64,000 bases of DNA, from assembly GCA_018806915.1 (NCBI GenBank), contig JAGKQI010000067.1:1-64000 (forward strand). The letters are read 5' to 3'. Shown here in pieces: positions 10,023 through 20,520 of the stretch (position 1 is the first letter of the stretch; each line of letters starts with the position of its first letter). The translations under genes were made by a program, and so were the position numbers. Under the pieces are notes generated by a model. The model was not told the DNA's origin. It did no database searches and was given only the letters and a program-made list of their open reading frames with translations. The stretch comes from Phytophthora colocasiae. Its lineage: Eukaryota; Oomycota; Peronosporomycetes; Peronosporales; Peronosporaceae.

Positions 10023-11974
10023 CTAAACGCGGAAGTTCCACTACATTCCAAACAAGTTAGTTCACGAACATGAGATGAAGTAAAGAAGATGAACTTACAG
10101 ATTTGAGCTTCGTGACGCCACGGAATCCATGCTTGGAGAGACTAATGCCCTTGCCGGAGTCACGGTTGCCAGTCCAGGGAAGGTAGGGGTCCAGGACATC
10201 GCATCGGTTCATGTACACAGTGCCGGCGCTGATCTGCGAGCCCAAAGCCATGGCATGGTCACGGTCTGACGAGAACACCGAAGCTGTTAGTCCATACTTG
10301 CTGTCGTTGATTTTCGAGATTGCCTCGGCATCCGATGATACACGCTCAACTCCAACAATCGGTCCGAACGATTCCTCCGTCATGATGTCCATGGAGCCGT
10401 TGCAATTGGCAAGCAGAGTAGGAGAGTAGAAGCGACCCTTTCCAGCAGCATCAGAAACAATTCCACTGCCTGTCACTTGGAGAGCACCCTTCGCCACAGC
10501 GTCTTTCACGTGAGCATCTAGCATTGCAGGTGCAGAAGGAAGCGCCATAGGGCCCATCGATGTCTTCGCGTCTGTCGGATCGCCCAGTTGGTATGCCTCA
10601 AACAAGCTCTTAGCTTTCTCCAAGAACTGGTCGTACTTGGATTCGTGGACGTAGATCCGCTCTACACCGCAGCAAGACTGGCCAGCGTTGTAGCACACAC
10701 CATCCACAAGACCTTCAGCAGCGGCTTCAGCATCTGCATCAGCAGTCACATACCCAGCGTCCTATAACAACGACAGTTTTCTCAGTCAGATTTTCAGTAT
10801 TGTTCTATACTGTAGTACATTTTACACTTACGTTGCCTCCAAGCTCCAACGTTACGTCGATTGAGCGCTGAGATGCCACTTGTTGGACTTGGCGGCCACT
10901 ACACAAATCATAAGCACATCGTTAGACAAGTGACAGATTATATCTTTCGGCCCATGCACTCTTTTCAAAACCTACAGCACACGTACCCTCGGACAGAACC
11001 AGTAAACGACACAAACGCGGTCTCTGGTCGCTGGATGATCTCTGCAGCGGTGTCATGCTCCACAAATGATGATTGAAGCACGTTCTTAGGGAAGCCCGCC
11101 AGCTCGAACGTTTTCTGGTAATGCTCTCCGCAAAGTGGAGTGCGAGGTGAGTGCTTCAGCACCACTGAGTTGCCAGCAAGAACAGCGGGGATGATTGAGT
11201 TTACTGCTGTCATGAGGGGGTAGTTCCACGGAGCCTGTTGATACAAGTATGAAACATGGGTTATGACCAATTAAAAAAAAACTTTCAATATACTCACAAT
11301 GACGTAGACAACGCCAACAGGGTCGTGTGTGATCTGACGGAACAGCCCGTTCTCCTCGGGGAACGAATCTGTGCGCAATGCCTCGTTTGAGAGGTAAATC
11401 AGAGCCCTACAATGAAACACAGAGCAAGTTGCATATGTCAAAACAATGAAAAAAAACAAATGAAACATAGTATCATACTTGGCGCGGTCGATGGTGCCGT
11501 TGACCTCGTTGCGCGCCTGCTGAACAGGCTTCCCCATCATGCCAGAGATCTCTTGGGCAATTGACTCGGAGTTGTTCTTGAGAGCTGTGATCCACTTGGT
11601 GCAGAGTGCTTGACGCTCGCTGAGTGGCACATTCTTCCAGTCCAGCTGTGCTTTCACTGCTGCATCGACCTTAGCGTGAGCTTCAGCGTTGGAGTCGTAG
11701 CCAACCTCACAGAAGGTCTCCCCTGTGTACGGGTTGTCCACCTTAAGGCTGGATCAAGAATGCAACATTATGAAAATTAGTGTTAGCTTTACCACGTCTG
11801 TTGAATCTTTGCTCTTCAACGTACGCAGAGGCAGCGAAACCACGCTGGGACGAGACCTTAGCGGCCTGGCGATGGGCAGTTGCAAGCTACATCAATAGAC
11901 ACCAACAGTGAGCACGTGCAGGCGGAATCTCCGGATTCAGATGCGCATACTTGAGTCGTGGCGTGGCGAAACAT
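10023..11974 (-). CDS. Aldehyde dehydrogenase family protein, mitochondrial type
   Basis: NAD(P)-dependent oxidation of an aldehyde to the acid, probably in mitochondria. Eight exons on the minus strand: 11951-11974, 11825-11886, 11479-11748, 11298-11406, 10987-11234, 10832-10898, 10099-10761, 10023-10040; 486 residues. All junctions are GT-AG and phases agree. The first exon codes only eight residues and the last only five (WNFRV). The N-terminus MFRHATTQLATAHRQAAK is a good presequence. Family marks: VIAPWNYPLM, FTGSVRGG, ELGGND with the general base Glu, the nucleophile in NAGQSCCGVERIYV, and EESFGPIVGV. Substrate is unclear; succinate-semialdehyde-like or broad-range enzymes are the closest match by feel. 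It shares a 221-bp upstream region with amidotransferase copy 2, transcribed the other way. Confidence 0.9.
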
Positions 11975-12195
11975 TTCGGATATGACACTGTTGGGCAAAT
12001 GACAAAGTGATGTGCAACGTCAGTTTTCATAACGTGCTCCCTTGGCTAGCGTCACCGAACGTTTCTGATTGGCTGATCAATATGTTCAACCGTCGCATCC
12101 CCTCAGATTCGGCCAATGCGTCGCCACTTGTCACCAAGAGACAAGCTGAGCTTGGCCCTTGCATTCTCCCGCTCTTCCGATCTCCACTCGACAAG
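11975..12195. promoter_or_regulatory. Short bidirectional upstream region with CCAAT boxes
   Basis: Only 221 bases separate the aldehyde dehydrogenase start (minus) from the amidotransferase start (plus). CCAAT motifs occur near 12068-12072 (inverted) and 12113-12117. The spacing suggests a shared promoter and co-expression; that is inference. Confidence 0.4.
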
Positions 12196-13283
12196 ATGCT
12201 CCGGCGTGTGGTTGCTGGCTCGCTGACTCGACGTCTGTATGCGCCCAAGCTCAAGCTCCTGCACACGTTGGCCTCGAGCGATGAGGAGATCCGATATCTG
12301 GTGATCGACGGCTATGTCAAGCAAGGTCGAGACATCCTGGAGGCGGGGGGTGCTACAACCGCTGGTCAATTGTACGCTGATATGCTTGTCAAGGCCACTG
12401 AGCGCAGTGTAGGTCGATCTGCGGAGTACGACCTTATCTATCCGGCCGACCCAGGCTTCGTGGCACCAGACCTGTCCAAAGTATTGATGGAATTGTTGTG
12501 GTCGTAGTTCTTAAACTTTCCACTGACCTTGTTGCTGTTTTGATGATGTAGTATCATGGTGTGGGTTGGTCAGGGTCTTCTTTGGCGGTGCATGAGCGTG
12601 AAGATCCGTCGGTGGTGCAGATGATGAACCTCGCAAGACAAAGCTTTGCACACGGTGTACCACAGTTCGGAAGCTGCTTTGGTCTGCAGCTAGCTGTAGC
12701 TACTGCTGGTGGGGTCGTACAGAAGAACAAGCACGGTAAAGAACTTGGTGTGGCTCGTAAGATTCAGCTAAATGGTGCTGGGCGTGCCCACCCGATGTAC
12801 GAGGGTAAACCGTCAGTGTTTGATGCCTTCAGCAGTCACAAGGATGAAGTCCGAGTCATTCAACCGGGAGGACTGATGCTCGCATCAAACACGTTCACTA
12901 CTGTTCAAAGTGCAGCTATCAGATACCTGAAGGGTGAATTTTGGGGGCTGCAATACCATCCAGAGTATGATCTGCACGAGATTGCCCGGCTGTTGTATTG
13001 CCGCCGAGAAATGAACACTTCGCTAGGGTTTTTCACGGATGTGGAGAAGTCCGACCGCTTTGTTGACCTCCTCGAGGTACTGGCAGCTGACCCAACTCGT
13101 GAAGATCTCGCGTGGCAGATCGGCTATGACAAAGACGTACTGGACGAAGATCTCCGCACTTGCGAGGTGAAAAACTTCGTCAAGCATTTGGTAATGCCAT
13201 ACTACATGCGATGCCGAGAGCAACCTGGGGACAAGGAGGAAAAAGGTGCTCAAGATGTGTTGTGCCAGCAAGAAGTAGCATAA
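12196..13283 (+). CDS. Class I glutamine amidotransferase-like protein, mitochondrial type (copy 2)
   Basis: Paralogue of the gene at 5798-6871. Two exons, 12196-12480 and 12552-13283, joined over a 71-bp intron; 338 residues. I chose the ATG at 12196 because it gives an Arg-rich, acid-free leader (MLRRVVAGSLTRRLYAPKLK), although an in-frame ATG exists at 12007. The nucleophile Cys is in FGSCFGLQ and the His-Glu pair in YHPEYDLHE. The first intron matches copy 1 to the residue (after LSK, before YHGVGW); the second intron of copy 1 is absent here. The C-terminal tail is longer and hydrophilic (KEEKGAQD). The gene is head-to-head with the aldehyde dehydrogenase, which suggests linked function, possibly removal of a gamma-glutamyl group coupled to aldehyde oxidation; this is a hypothesis. 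Confidence 0.87.
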
Positions 13284-13440
13284 CTTTTACCAATGACCAC
13301 CAATTCTCGTTGGATGTGGCAGGGCGGACCGGACAAGTCTCTGACCCACTACATGAATACTTATATATATTGTCATTCAACTTGTAAGATACAATCTCAA
13401 CTGTATTCGTGAAATTGTGCTTCTGTCTTTGTAAGAATAC

Positions 13441-14967
13441 TTACTCTTGTTTCTTGTGCGCACGCGTTCTACTCTTGCGCTTGCGGAAAACGATAATGAG
13501 GATCGCTACGAGCAAAACTGCACCACCGCAGACAAATCCAAATTGCTTCACCGCCTCAATGAACTCAAGCTCCCGCATCATTTTAACGCCATCCACACTG
13601 CGAGAAAGGTTGTTGGCCACATTGATGAGCGCGATGAGCTCATTGCGGTGCAGCTTCGGGATTGCCGACACGTCTTCAGCAAGCAAGATTTTGATGGCTG
13701 TGCCGAGCCCCATCGTCTGGAGTTTGCCCCAAAGGCGGCACTTCTCGCACGTGACACAATCCATGATGCGGCTTACGTTCTGGAACTTCTCGCGGAACTG
13801 CACTTCTAATTGTTCCTTCTCCTGTTTGGCCTGTGCCAGCTGATCAAGAGTGAGTCCATCGGCTTGAACACGAAATAGAGCGCTCTCATCGAAGCCAGAC
13901 AACACAGACGAGCATTCAACATACGCAGGACAAGAGATCTCCGACGCACGGGCGTCGTCAGATCTCTCCAGCAAGAGCTGACGCAGGATCTCCTTCACAC
14001 GAAGATCATCCACCGCATTTCCAGTGTTGTAGTCGTACGTCAATAACTCATGACGATACTTACTGACCGCCCGCATGACGAACAGGTACGCGAAGTACAG
14101 GTTCTGTAGACGTTCGCGGTGTTTGCCAACCCGTTCCACAAAAAGCGAAGGGTTCACACCCCATTTGTTCCCAAACTTGTATGTAAGTGCAATGTGCGTG
14201 TTGATTGACGACTGCAGTCCACTGATGAGCCGGTAATACACTCGTTCTTCAAGACACATGCCATCCAAAGCACTTTCTTCAGGTGGTGTGAAGCAGTTCT
14301 CCTCGTAAATGGCCTTCCAGATACGTTCGGCCTGGACACCACTGTACCCTGTGTATCTCTCCGGGTTCTCCAGTAAATTAATGTACGTCATTGATTCCTC
14401 CGCCTCACCTTGAGTAGCCCATACATTGGTATTCGGGATTTCTTCCCATTCATTAAAGCTCTCTCCAGCCACTGCATTTTTGCGCTCTACCTTGGACAGT
14501 GTGCTCTTCCCCGTCTGCTCTTCGCAAGGCTTACCAGCCTGTTCCTGGACCTCATTGAGTCGTTCCTGTTGATCCAATTGGCTCCAAGGTGCCGGGATCT
14601 CGTGTGACGGACACTCGCACACTGCACAGTCAATACTAGCACACATGCCATCATCCTGCCATGGCAGATAAGGACATTCCTTGCCTAGGTCCACCTTGAA
14701 GTAGCGGAAGAATGTGAGGCGCGATAGCTCATGCAACAGCGGGTGGAAGTGTTCGTTCACTGCCTTATCCACAGTCTCGTAGTCGCAGGCCGAGTCCTGT
14801 ACACTGCCAGTAAGTTCCGGTGTTTTGCACACTTGACACTGCAAATAGTCCATCATATCCGTCGCGAACAGCGGTTTGGGTGTACTGTTGACGGCAGCAG
14901 ACTGAGTACTTGCTGCGATCGCAGTGGTGGCTAGCAGAAGGTGCCGAAGAGATGCTGAAGCGACCAT
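13441..14967 (-). CDS. ERO1: Endoplasmic reticulum oxidoreductin (ERO1), membrane-anchored
   Basis: FAD-dependent thiol oxidase that reoxidises protein disulfide isomerase in the ER. Single exon, 508 residues. A cleavable signal peptide precedes residue about 25. The shuttle and structural cysteines are recognisable: CDYETVD, CPYLPWQDDGMC, then CAVCECP. FAD-binding landmarks include the ENPERYTGYSG stretch and HIALTYKFGNKW. The active-site motif C-x2-C-x2-C is in CVTCEKCRLWGKLQ, followed by GLGTAIKIL as in ERO1 from other kingdoms. The last 35 residues form a hydrophobic segment (FGFVCGGAVLLVAILIIVF), a basic stretch, and end in KKQE. KKxx is the dilysine ER-retrieval signal of type I membrane proteins. 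Animal and yeast ERO1 lack such a helix plus dilysine tail, so the anchoring appears unusual. Identity is very sure. Confidence 0.94.
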   Translation of the reverse strand: MVASASLRHLLLATTAIAASTQSAAVNSTPKPLFATDMMDYLQCQVCKTPELTGSVQDSACDYETVDKAVNEHFHPLLHELSRLTFFRYFKVDLGKECPYLPWQDDGMCASIDCAVCECPSHEIPAPWSQLDQQERLNEVQEQAGKPCEEQTGKSTLSKVERKNAVAGESFNEWEEIPNTNVWATQGEAEESMTYINLLENPERYTGYSGVQAERIWKAIYEENCFTPPEESALDGMCLEERVYYRLISGLQSSINTHIALTYKFGNKWGVNPSLFVERVGKHRERLQNLYFAYLFVMRAVSKYRHELLTYDYNTGNAVDDLRVKEILRQLLLERSDDARASEISCPAYVECSSVLSGFDESALFRVQADGLTLDQLAQAKQEKEQLEVQFREKFQNVSRIMDCVTCEKCRLWGKLQTMGLGTAIKILLAEDVSAIPKLHRNELIALINVANNLSRSVDGVKMMRELEFIEAVKQFGFVCGGAVLLVAILIIVFRKRKSRTRAHKKQE

Positions 14968-15261
14968 AGTCGGAGGTTGGTGTCTCGTAGCTGAAGGAAT
15001 ACTGCCACGTAGCTGGTGCCGAGTTTCCAGCTGCTCGTCGACACCGTTTTACTGTGTGTTAGAATGACATGTTGTCTGAAGGTTACACGTATTCAAGCGA
15101 CATTCACACTTCAACTTGCACAGATTGTTCGAGAAACCACCAATTGTTTTTTAATGATTCTTTGACGGAATCCGTCGGACATTCGTCGGACAGCTGGATT
15201 CTCTATGACATATCATAGTTTATGTGAGTGTGTGATTGTTTACAAGGTGTATTCACAAGCT
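14968..15261. other. Upstream region of ERO1 to Crypton remnant
   Basis: Non-coding. It holds the ERO1 upstream region and the 3' flank of the Crypton. Nothing further is recognisable. Confidence 0.4.
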
Positions 15262-17353
15262 TCACTTCTTCTTCTTCGGTTGTCGAAGGAGCTTCGCAAT
15301 GGTAGACCAGCTGAGCTGCCCTCTACGTCTTTTACGGGATCGCTCTGTCCTGGACTCAACAGCAACACTATCTGCGCACGCTAGGTAAACATTAGTGACA
15401 TCTTCGATACTTTGACTGCGTTGGAGCAGATTCTTTGATGCTGCATCGCGCTCCAGTTTCTTCATCACAAACCGAAGGTCACTCAATCGCCTTTGCTGCT
15501 TTCTGTCGGGCATATCGCGACCGTTTGGCAGACGAAACGGAGGCCATTGCTTGACTTTATTGCCACATCTCCACAGTATCCACACCTGGCGTGTGGAGCA
15601 GTCCGGTACCTGAAAATCGGCAGGAACGCGCCGGAATTGTCCGCCCCAGAAATGAGTCAGCATGCGTTCGTTGTCTTGAATATCAGTAGTCACATCTGGT
15701 GTTTGCTGTACTGGACTTGTTAGTCGCTGTACAAGATCATTTACTCTCGTTTCTTGCAGACAGGATCTGATAGCATCATTGAGGCCATCATACGTAACAG
15801 TACCAGCGCCAATTGCTCGAGCTTCCAGTTCGCCTACAATATCCTTTTACAGTTTCGACCCTGGTTGATTCAATTTTGGATAACGCCTCTACCAAGCTCT
15901 GCTTTAGCCACTTCATCTCACACAATACTGACACATGCGGGGTATTCCAGTTGGACGAATTCGAGAATTACCACTTCCATCTCCAGTTTTAACTAGTTCA
16001 AACAGTTGAAGTTGAAGTTCTGGGTCTTGGAAAAGTGGACACTCAAAACTGGTGTTCAGGTGGCAGTGTCTTCTTCAGATAAGAGTAGTGATAGACGAGC
16101 GAAGCTAAGCAGTACTCTGCGACGAATTCCAGTCTTTCTGGTATACCAGGAAACATCAACTGAACTCCTGTTTTCACACATTTCTCGTGATACTCAAAGT
16201 GTGGAGCTAATATAGAGAATTGAGCGCTCTCTGTAGGCAGACCAGCAACCGTGCGTCCAACGTGCATATCCCCGGCTGCCTCGTAACGAAGATATGTGTT
16301 CTGCACACCTCCCAGTGACCACCCTGCTCGCAAATGAAACCGCTGTCGATGATGGACACGCCGTCGAACCGGACGAGCAGAATGTAGCTGCACCTTTTCG
16401 CATGGAATGAGTGCCTAACTCTGTAGCTTTAAGTCCTTGGCGGCTTAGCTCAGCAACGACATCCTCCTGTGACAGAATCCGCTGCAGTGACTTGCGAAAG
16501 CGCTCGTAACTGGTTGTTACCAGGAAATAGTAAGTCTGTCCCATCAAAATCTGTGCATGACCAAAAGATCCCCAACGCTAAAATAGGGCAAATTTCTGGT
16601 CGCAGAGGGTTAGCATATACGTGACGCGGATCACGAGGGCGATCACCACCTTGATCGTTTTTCATATGGGCAAAGTAAATCTGCAAAGCGTCACCGCGCC
16701 ATTCCATATGAGAGTGCCGGATACCAAATGCATTAGACGACCGGCACATTAAATTCCACGCGATCACCATGTACGTATGCGAGAAAGTCATCTCTTTGCC
16801 GGGTGAGCAAGCATCTTTTCACAGAGAAACGTGTATAAATCAAACATCAGCGGGTCTTTGCCTGTCTTGACGTCACCAATGCCGTTTCCCACGTCTTTAG
16901 CCAGCTTGTTTTTAGACCTTTGAAGCGGTTAGTCAGCTCCGACTCCAGCGTTTTAGTCATGGTAAATTCAAAATCACGGTAGAGGTTGAACAATGCTGCC
17001 CTATGTGTGTTGAACGCTGAGTAGCTGAGCGGACCGCCGTCTCTACGTTTCAATGTCACCAGCCACATGACGAAATCTTGTGCCTGGAGGTTCGCAAAAT
17101 CCAATGGTGGTGTAGTGCGATCATGAGCGATCTTCTCCTTCACACGAGCGCGAACTTGCTGTTCTGTTTTGTCCTGCACACCACCGATCTTCTCGATGAA
17201 CGCAGCAGAGACGTAGGGCTTCTTGCTTAGTGCAGCCCACGCGATAAATCGACTATAGGAGTTCAGATATGTCGTTCGTGAACGTGGATTCACGGTGTTC
17301 TCACGAATTTCACAGACTTCTCTCCGTAGCTTGTCCCAATCATAGCCCTCCAT
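15262..17353 (-). mobile_element. Decayed Crypton-type tyrosine recombinase transposon
   Basis: Minus-strand coding remains of a Crypton, interrupted by several frame breaks. From the 5' side: 16847-17353 resembles the N-terminal core-binding region (NSYSRFIAWAAL). The region 16450-16791 holds the catalytic domain start, with an Arg in SSNAFGIRHSHMEW and a Lys in AHMKNDQ. HSMRKGAA gives the H-x2-R box at about 16400. RAGWSLGGVQNTYLRYEAAG at about 16270-16330 has the third-box Trp and the nucleophile Tyr. A separate piece, 15262-15693, has a DNA-binding tail like the fungal GCR1 C-terminal domain (RRVPADFQVPDC, VWILWRCGN). I saw no terminal inverted repeats, as expected for Cryptons, and did not find the short target repeats. 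The pieces are in order but not in one frame, so it is inactive. Confidence 0.7.
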
Positions 17354-17608
17354 TCTAGTTGTACACTTGTCCGACGTTTGAGGGGAGAATCGTACTTTGC
17401 GTTGTGAGCCTCACATTCAGATAGGAAAACGAAAATCGCTTTTTCAGAAAATGTCAGACAGAATGTCCGACGCGAACCAACACGATGGGTACAATGTCCC
17501 ACAGATTTTGGGGAATGAGCGTTTTGCGATTGCAGCAGCGCAAGTGCTGTTAAGCTAGAATAAAAACGATGCAGGCATTGTTTGGCCCGGAATCAGTGTC
17601 GGTTTGGC

Positions 17609-18832
17609 TCAGTTCAGTAACAGTGGACCGAACTCGCACGAAATCACTTTGAGAGCACTTTTGCGGGTGACGAAATCGCGTTCCTCAGCAGTCAGGAACG
17701 CATTCTCCTTAGTTTGCGCATGACTCTGGGCTACTTGCACGAGTTTGTAAGCATGCACCAGGTCGCGTTCCAATAAACCTCCGTCTGCCATCCCCAGCGT
17801 CTTCGCTACAATCTGTCTCCATGATTCCAATTGTTGCAGCCTTTCCAGCCGCTGATCGCAAACGTCAGTAGCTAGGACGTCTTTAAACTGATTCGTAACG
17901 AAAGCAGATATCGATACGTGAAGCCATGTTTTCCATCCGCGCTGGCGATTTTTCGGGTCAAGTAGATGTTCGACCTGCTTAAGAGCCCACGCCGATGTTA
18001 CCGCGTGGAGAATGACGAAATCATTGTGCTCGATCATCATGTAGAGCCAAAAAGCTACATCCAGAGCGAACACACCATCCATCTTGGATAAATCGTAATG
18101 GTTGATTGTGCCCCAGATCCAGTTGAATGCCACGCTGCTGCCTCGTTCTGGGTCGCCTGACATCGTGCTCAATCGCTTCTGAATGCTTCCAATCTCTAGG
18201 TCGGCTAGCGGCTTCGTTTGCAGCTTTCGACGCATCTCACTCTGCAAAAGCTCATTGGAAGGCAGTGCTTCTACTAGCCGCAATGCTTCTTCACGTGAGA
18301 ATTCGTTCTTTTCTTGCAGCTCCTCACTATTTTGTTTGTGAGGCTCATCGAACGAAAGGTATCCATAGTGCATGTACGCTAATCCTTCGGCCACAAGGCG
18401 ATCTCCGCCAATGTGATAGGCATAACCGAGCTGGATGATCGAGTGAAGAAGTGCCCCCGCTAGTCCTCCGACGAGAACAGGCAGATGCTCCTTCAGCGTT
18501 TCGTCAACTCCGAAATCTTGCACCTCTGCAGCATACAACGCCAGCAATCCATCAAAGTTCTGTCGTTCGCCGAGCAGCTCTTGTGCACTCTCAAACGTCA
18601 GTTGTGTCTCCTGTAGATACTTTGCACGGACATCAGGCTGCATCACATCTTGGTGGTCAGGTTCTTCTTCCTCCAACTTAGTCGAGTAGTTCTCCGCGAA
18701 CTCTGTTATTTTGAGTAACGCCACGACACCGTGCAGTAGGTGGTTAGACAAATACCCACCGTACTCCATGCGATATCGTAGCGTGGACCAGCGGCGCATG
18801 AGCTGGTGCTGCACTTGCGTCGCGCCTACCAT
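17609..18832 (-). CDS. Questin oxidase-like protein (DUF4243 type)
   Basis: Single exon, 407 residues. It resembles the questin oxidase-like family, whose fungal members act in Baeyer-Villiger-type steps of polyketide pathways; here the substrate is unknown. Visible family features are histidine-rich helical motifs: GGYLSNHLLHGVVAL near the N-terminus, HLPVLVGGLAGALLHSIIQL in the middle, and LHAVTSAWALKQV toward the C-terminus. The conserved His residues in these motifs are likely functional. There is no signal peptide or membrane segment. It stands alone, next to a Crypton remnant, without neighbouring polyketide genes, so a secondary-metabolite role is not supported by context. Alternative: a general oxidoreductase of the same fold with a housekeeping role. 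Confidence 0.75.
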   Translation of the reverse strand: MVGATQVQHQLMRRWSTLRYRMEYGGYLSNHLLHGVVALLKITEFAENYSTKLEEEEPDHQDVMQPDVRAKYLQETQLTFESAQELLGERQNFDGLLALYAAEVQDFGVDETLKEHLPVLVGGLAGALLHSIIQLGYAYHIGGDRLVAEGLAYMHYGYLSFDEPHKQNSEELQEKNEFSREEALRLVEALPSNELLQSEMRRKLQTKPLADLEIGSIQKRLSTMSGDPERGSSVAFNWIWGTINHYDLSKMDGVFALDVAFWLYMMIEHNDFVILHAVTSAWALKQVEHLLDPKNRQRGWKTWLHVSISAFVTNQFKDVLATDVCDQRLERLQQLESWRQIVAKTLGMADGGLLERDLVHAYKLVQVAQSHAQTKENAFLTAEERDFVTRKSALKVISCEFGPLLLN

Positions 18833-18939
18833 ATTCTCACACTGTTGTTCAAGGGTTAACCCTTTTAAATGTAGGGATGGTTGAAGTGGCTGACAATAAA
18901 TATGGTTGGCAGTAATTGCGACATAGTAGAAATTAGTAG

Positions 18940-18967
18940 TTACTATAGTAACATGTTACTATAGTAA
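18940..18967. repeat. Perfect 28-bp palindrome made of two TTACTATAGTAA units
   Basis: Two copies of the 12-base self-complementary unit TTACTATAGTAA are joined by CATG, and the full 28 bases read the same on both strands. Related units (TACTATAGTA and TTACTATAGTAA) recur about 1.07 kb away at 20020-20043. Confidence 0.8.
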
Positions 18968-19324
18968 ATAGTAGTTTAGTCCATTCTAATTCTACTAGTT
19001 CGCAAGCATTAGTAATTCACTCTGGTACTATCTAGCTACTATCGAACTACTATCAAACTTCTAGGAGCTCATTTAGACATACGCCACGCAGATCAGCTTC
19101 GCTTTTCGGGCTCATGTAGCACGAGAATCAGCTCTACAGCGAAGACGTGAAGCTCTCATAGAGAAGTTATATGTAGCTTTAGAGCAACGTCCCTTATTCG
19201 ACAAGCTGCTTGATTTTCGAGAGCGAGGTCGAGCTTGCTTCCATGATGGCGCAGTCTCACTTTGCAATTTACTTTGCTACGCCCAAACAATCGACAAACA
19301 CCGCCTAAACTGATCGAGCCGACT

Positions 19325-19880
19325 ATGAAGTGCGCTTTTATCGGATGTATCAACCCCGAGCTGGAGACCATGGATCCTTGCTCAATATGTATGCGTCCAG
19401 TCCATCATCTCTGCTCGAACGACCTGTTTGACCCTGGTAGTATTGCTGTGCGGTGAGTATATGCCTTGCTATTATTTTTACTGTTATACTACAACTTCTG
19501 ACCCTCCTATCATACACGTTGTAGCTTTTCCTCATTACCGCCAGCTCGGCAAGCGAGACAATATGTGGGATGTGGCTCACATCCTTGCCACTCCGTACGC
19601 GATTGGAGATGAACGGAGGTTCACGGTGCAATGGGTACAAGTGGCTGTACATCAAGCTGCTGGTACTGGACTCTCAGCCGAAGATTTCACCAAGCTACTT
19701 CTCGTCCGACACGAAGACGGCGTGCACTGGCAACTTCAAGCTCTGTGCAAACCTATCGACGTGTGCAGCTGGTTCCGCGATACTGGTTCCCGTCCATCGC
19801 TGCACTCGCCCGTGTATGGCTTGGACGAAGTCCTTCGAACGCTTTTCAAGAACGCGTATTCTCGGCTGGAGCTTTTGTAG
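19325..19880 (+). CDS. Doubtful hypothetical protein with Cys/His-rich N-terminus
   Basis: I do not recognise this gene. The first part (19325-19452) encodes a Cys/His cluster: MKCAFIGC, then MDPCSICMRPVHHLC, with spacing that could bind zinc in a PHD-like or transposon-type finger. A GTGAGT donor follows, and a TAG acceptor lies near 19524. The second part, 19545-19880, is an open frame that includes MWDVAHILATPYAIG and ends in RLELL. Its frame does not follow smoothly from that splice, so the two parts may belong to a decayed gene rather than one intact protein. It lies between the two CTATAG palindrome clusters, which makes a transposon passenger plausible. Confidence 0.25.
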
Positions 19881-20019
19881 TGAATTCACGACGCAGTAGC
19901 ACCGACAACGCCCGCGCGGAGATGCAAGTCATCATGAAACACTAAATGTCATTTAATGGAAGATCGCTGATGCGACCAACGATGCCAAATCTGTGGACCA
20001 CACAACATATAGCTACTAG

Positions 20020-20043
20020 TACTATAGTAATTTACTATAGTAA
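20020..20043. repeat. Near-palindromic CTATAG cluster
   Basis: Contains TACTATAGTAA followed at once by TTACTATAGTAA. It is related to the perfect palindrome at 18940-18967. Confidence 0.7.
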
Positions 20044-20289
20044 CTGGCAATGATTGAGCCGAGTTACTAGTACCGCAGTAATTTCTGCAACTGTACCAGA
20101 GTTACTGCCAACCCCCAGAGCTCGGAAAAAATAATTATAATATAGTTATTGTGCAATTGTATTGACGGAATTATGGATTATTGGTAAGGAGAACTTTCCG
20201 TAAATATGCAATTGTGACCGTAATAATTATATTTACTTTTTACTATTCTAAATGCGCTCAAGAGCTCACCAGCATACTCAAAAGTGCTA

Positions 20290-20520
20290 TGATGTTGGTC
20301 ATTTTCTCTTCTTCCAAGTGACATGTCGACTTCTCGAGCACTTCTTCACGGACTGTGGCAACGGTCACTTCTCCTGCAAGCAATGCGGGACAACTGAAGC
20401 AGGCGCCTGGGACAGGGTATACAAACTCATTTTTGTTTGCGATAGTACCTGTAAGCCAGGACAAAAATCCTGGTGGCAGCCACCAGCTTTTCAACCCTGT
20501 GCAATGGATTGGTAGCACTG
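20290..20520 (+). mobile_element. BED zinc-finger remnant, hAT-like
   Basis: The translation FFTDCGNGHFSCKQCGT carries the first half of a BED finger. After a frame change near 20395 the other frame continues with KQAPGTGYTN, which matches the expected middle of the finger (compare RKQIANTGYSN in the remnant near 9400). The second pair of ligands is not found. This is a short, frameshifted fossil unrelated in position to any gene. Confidence 0.45.
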
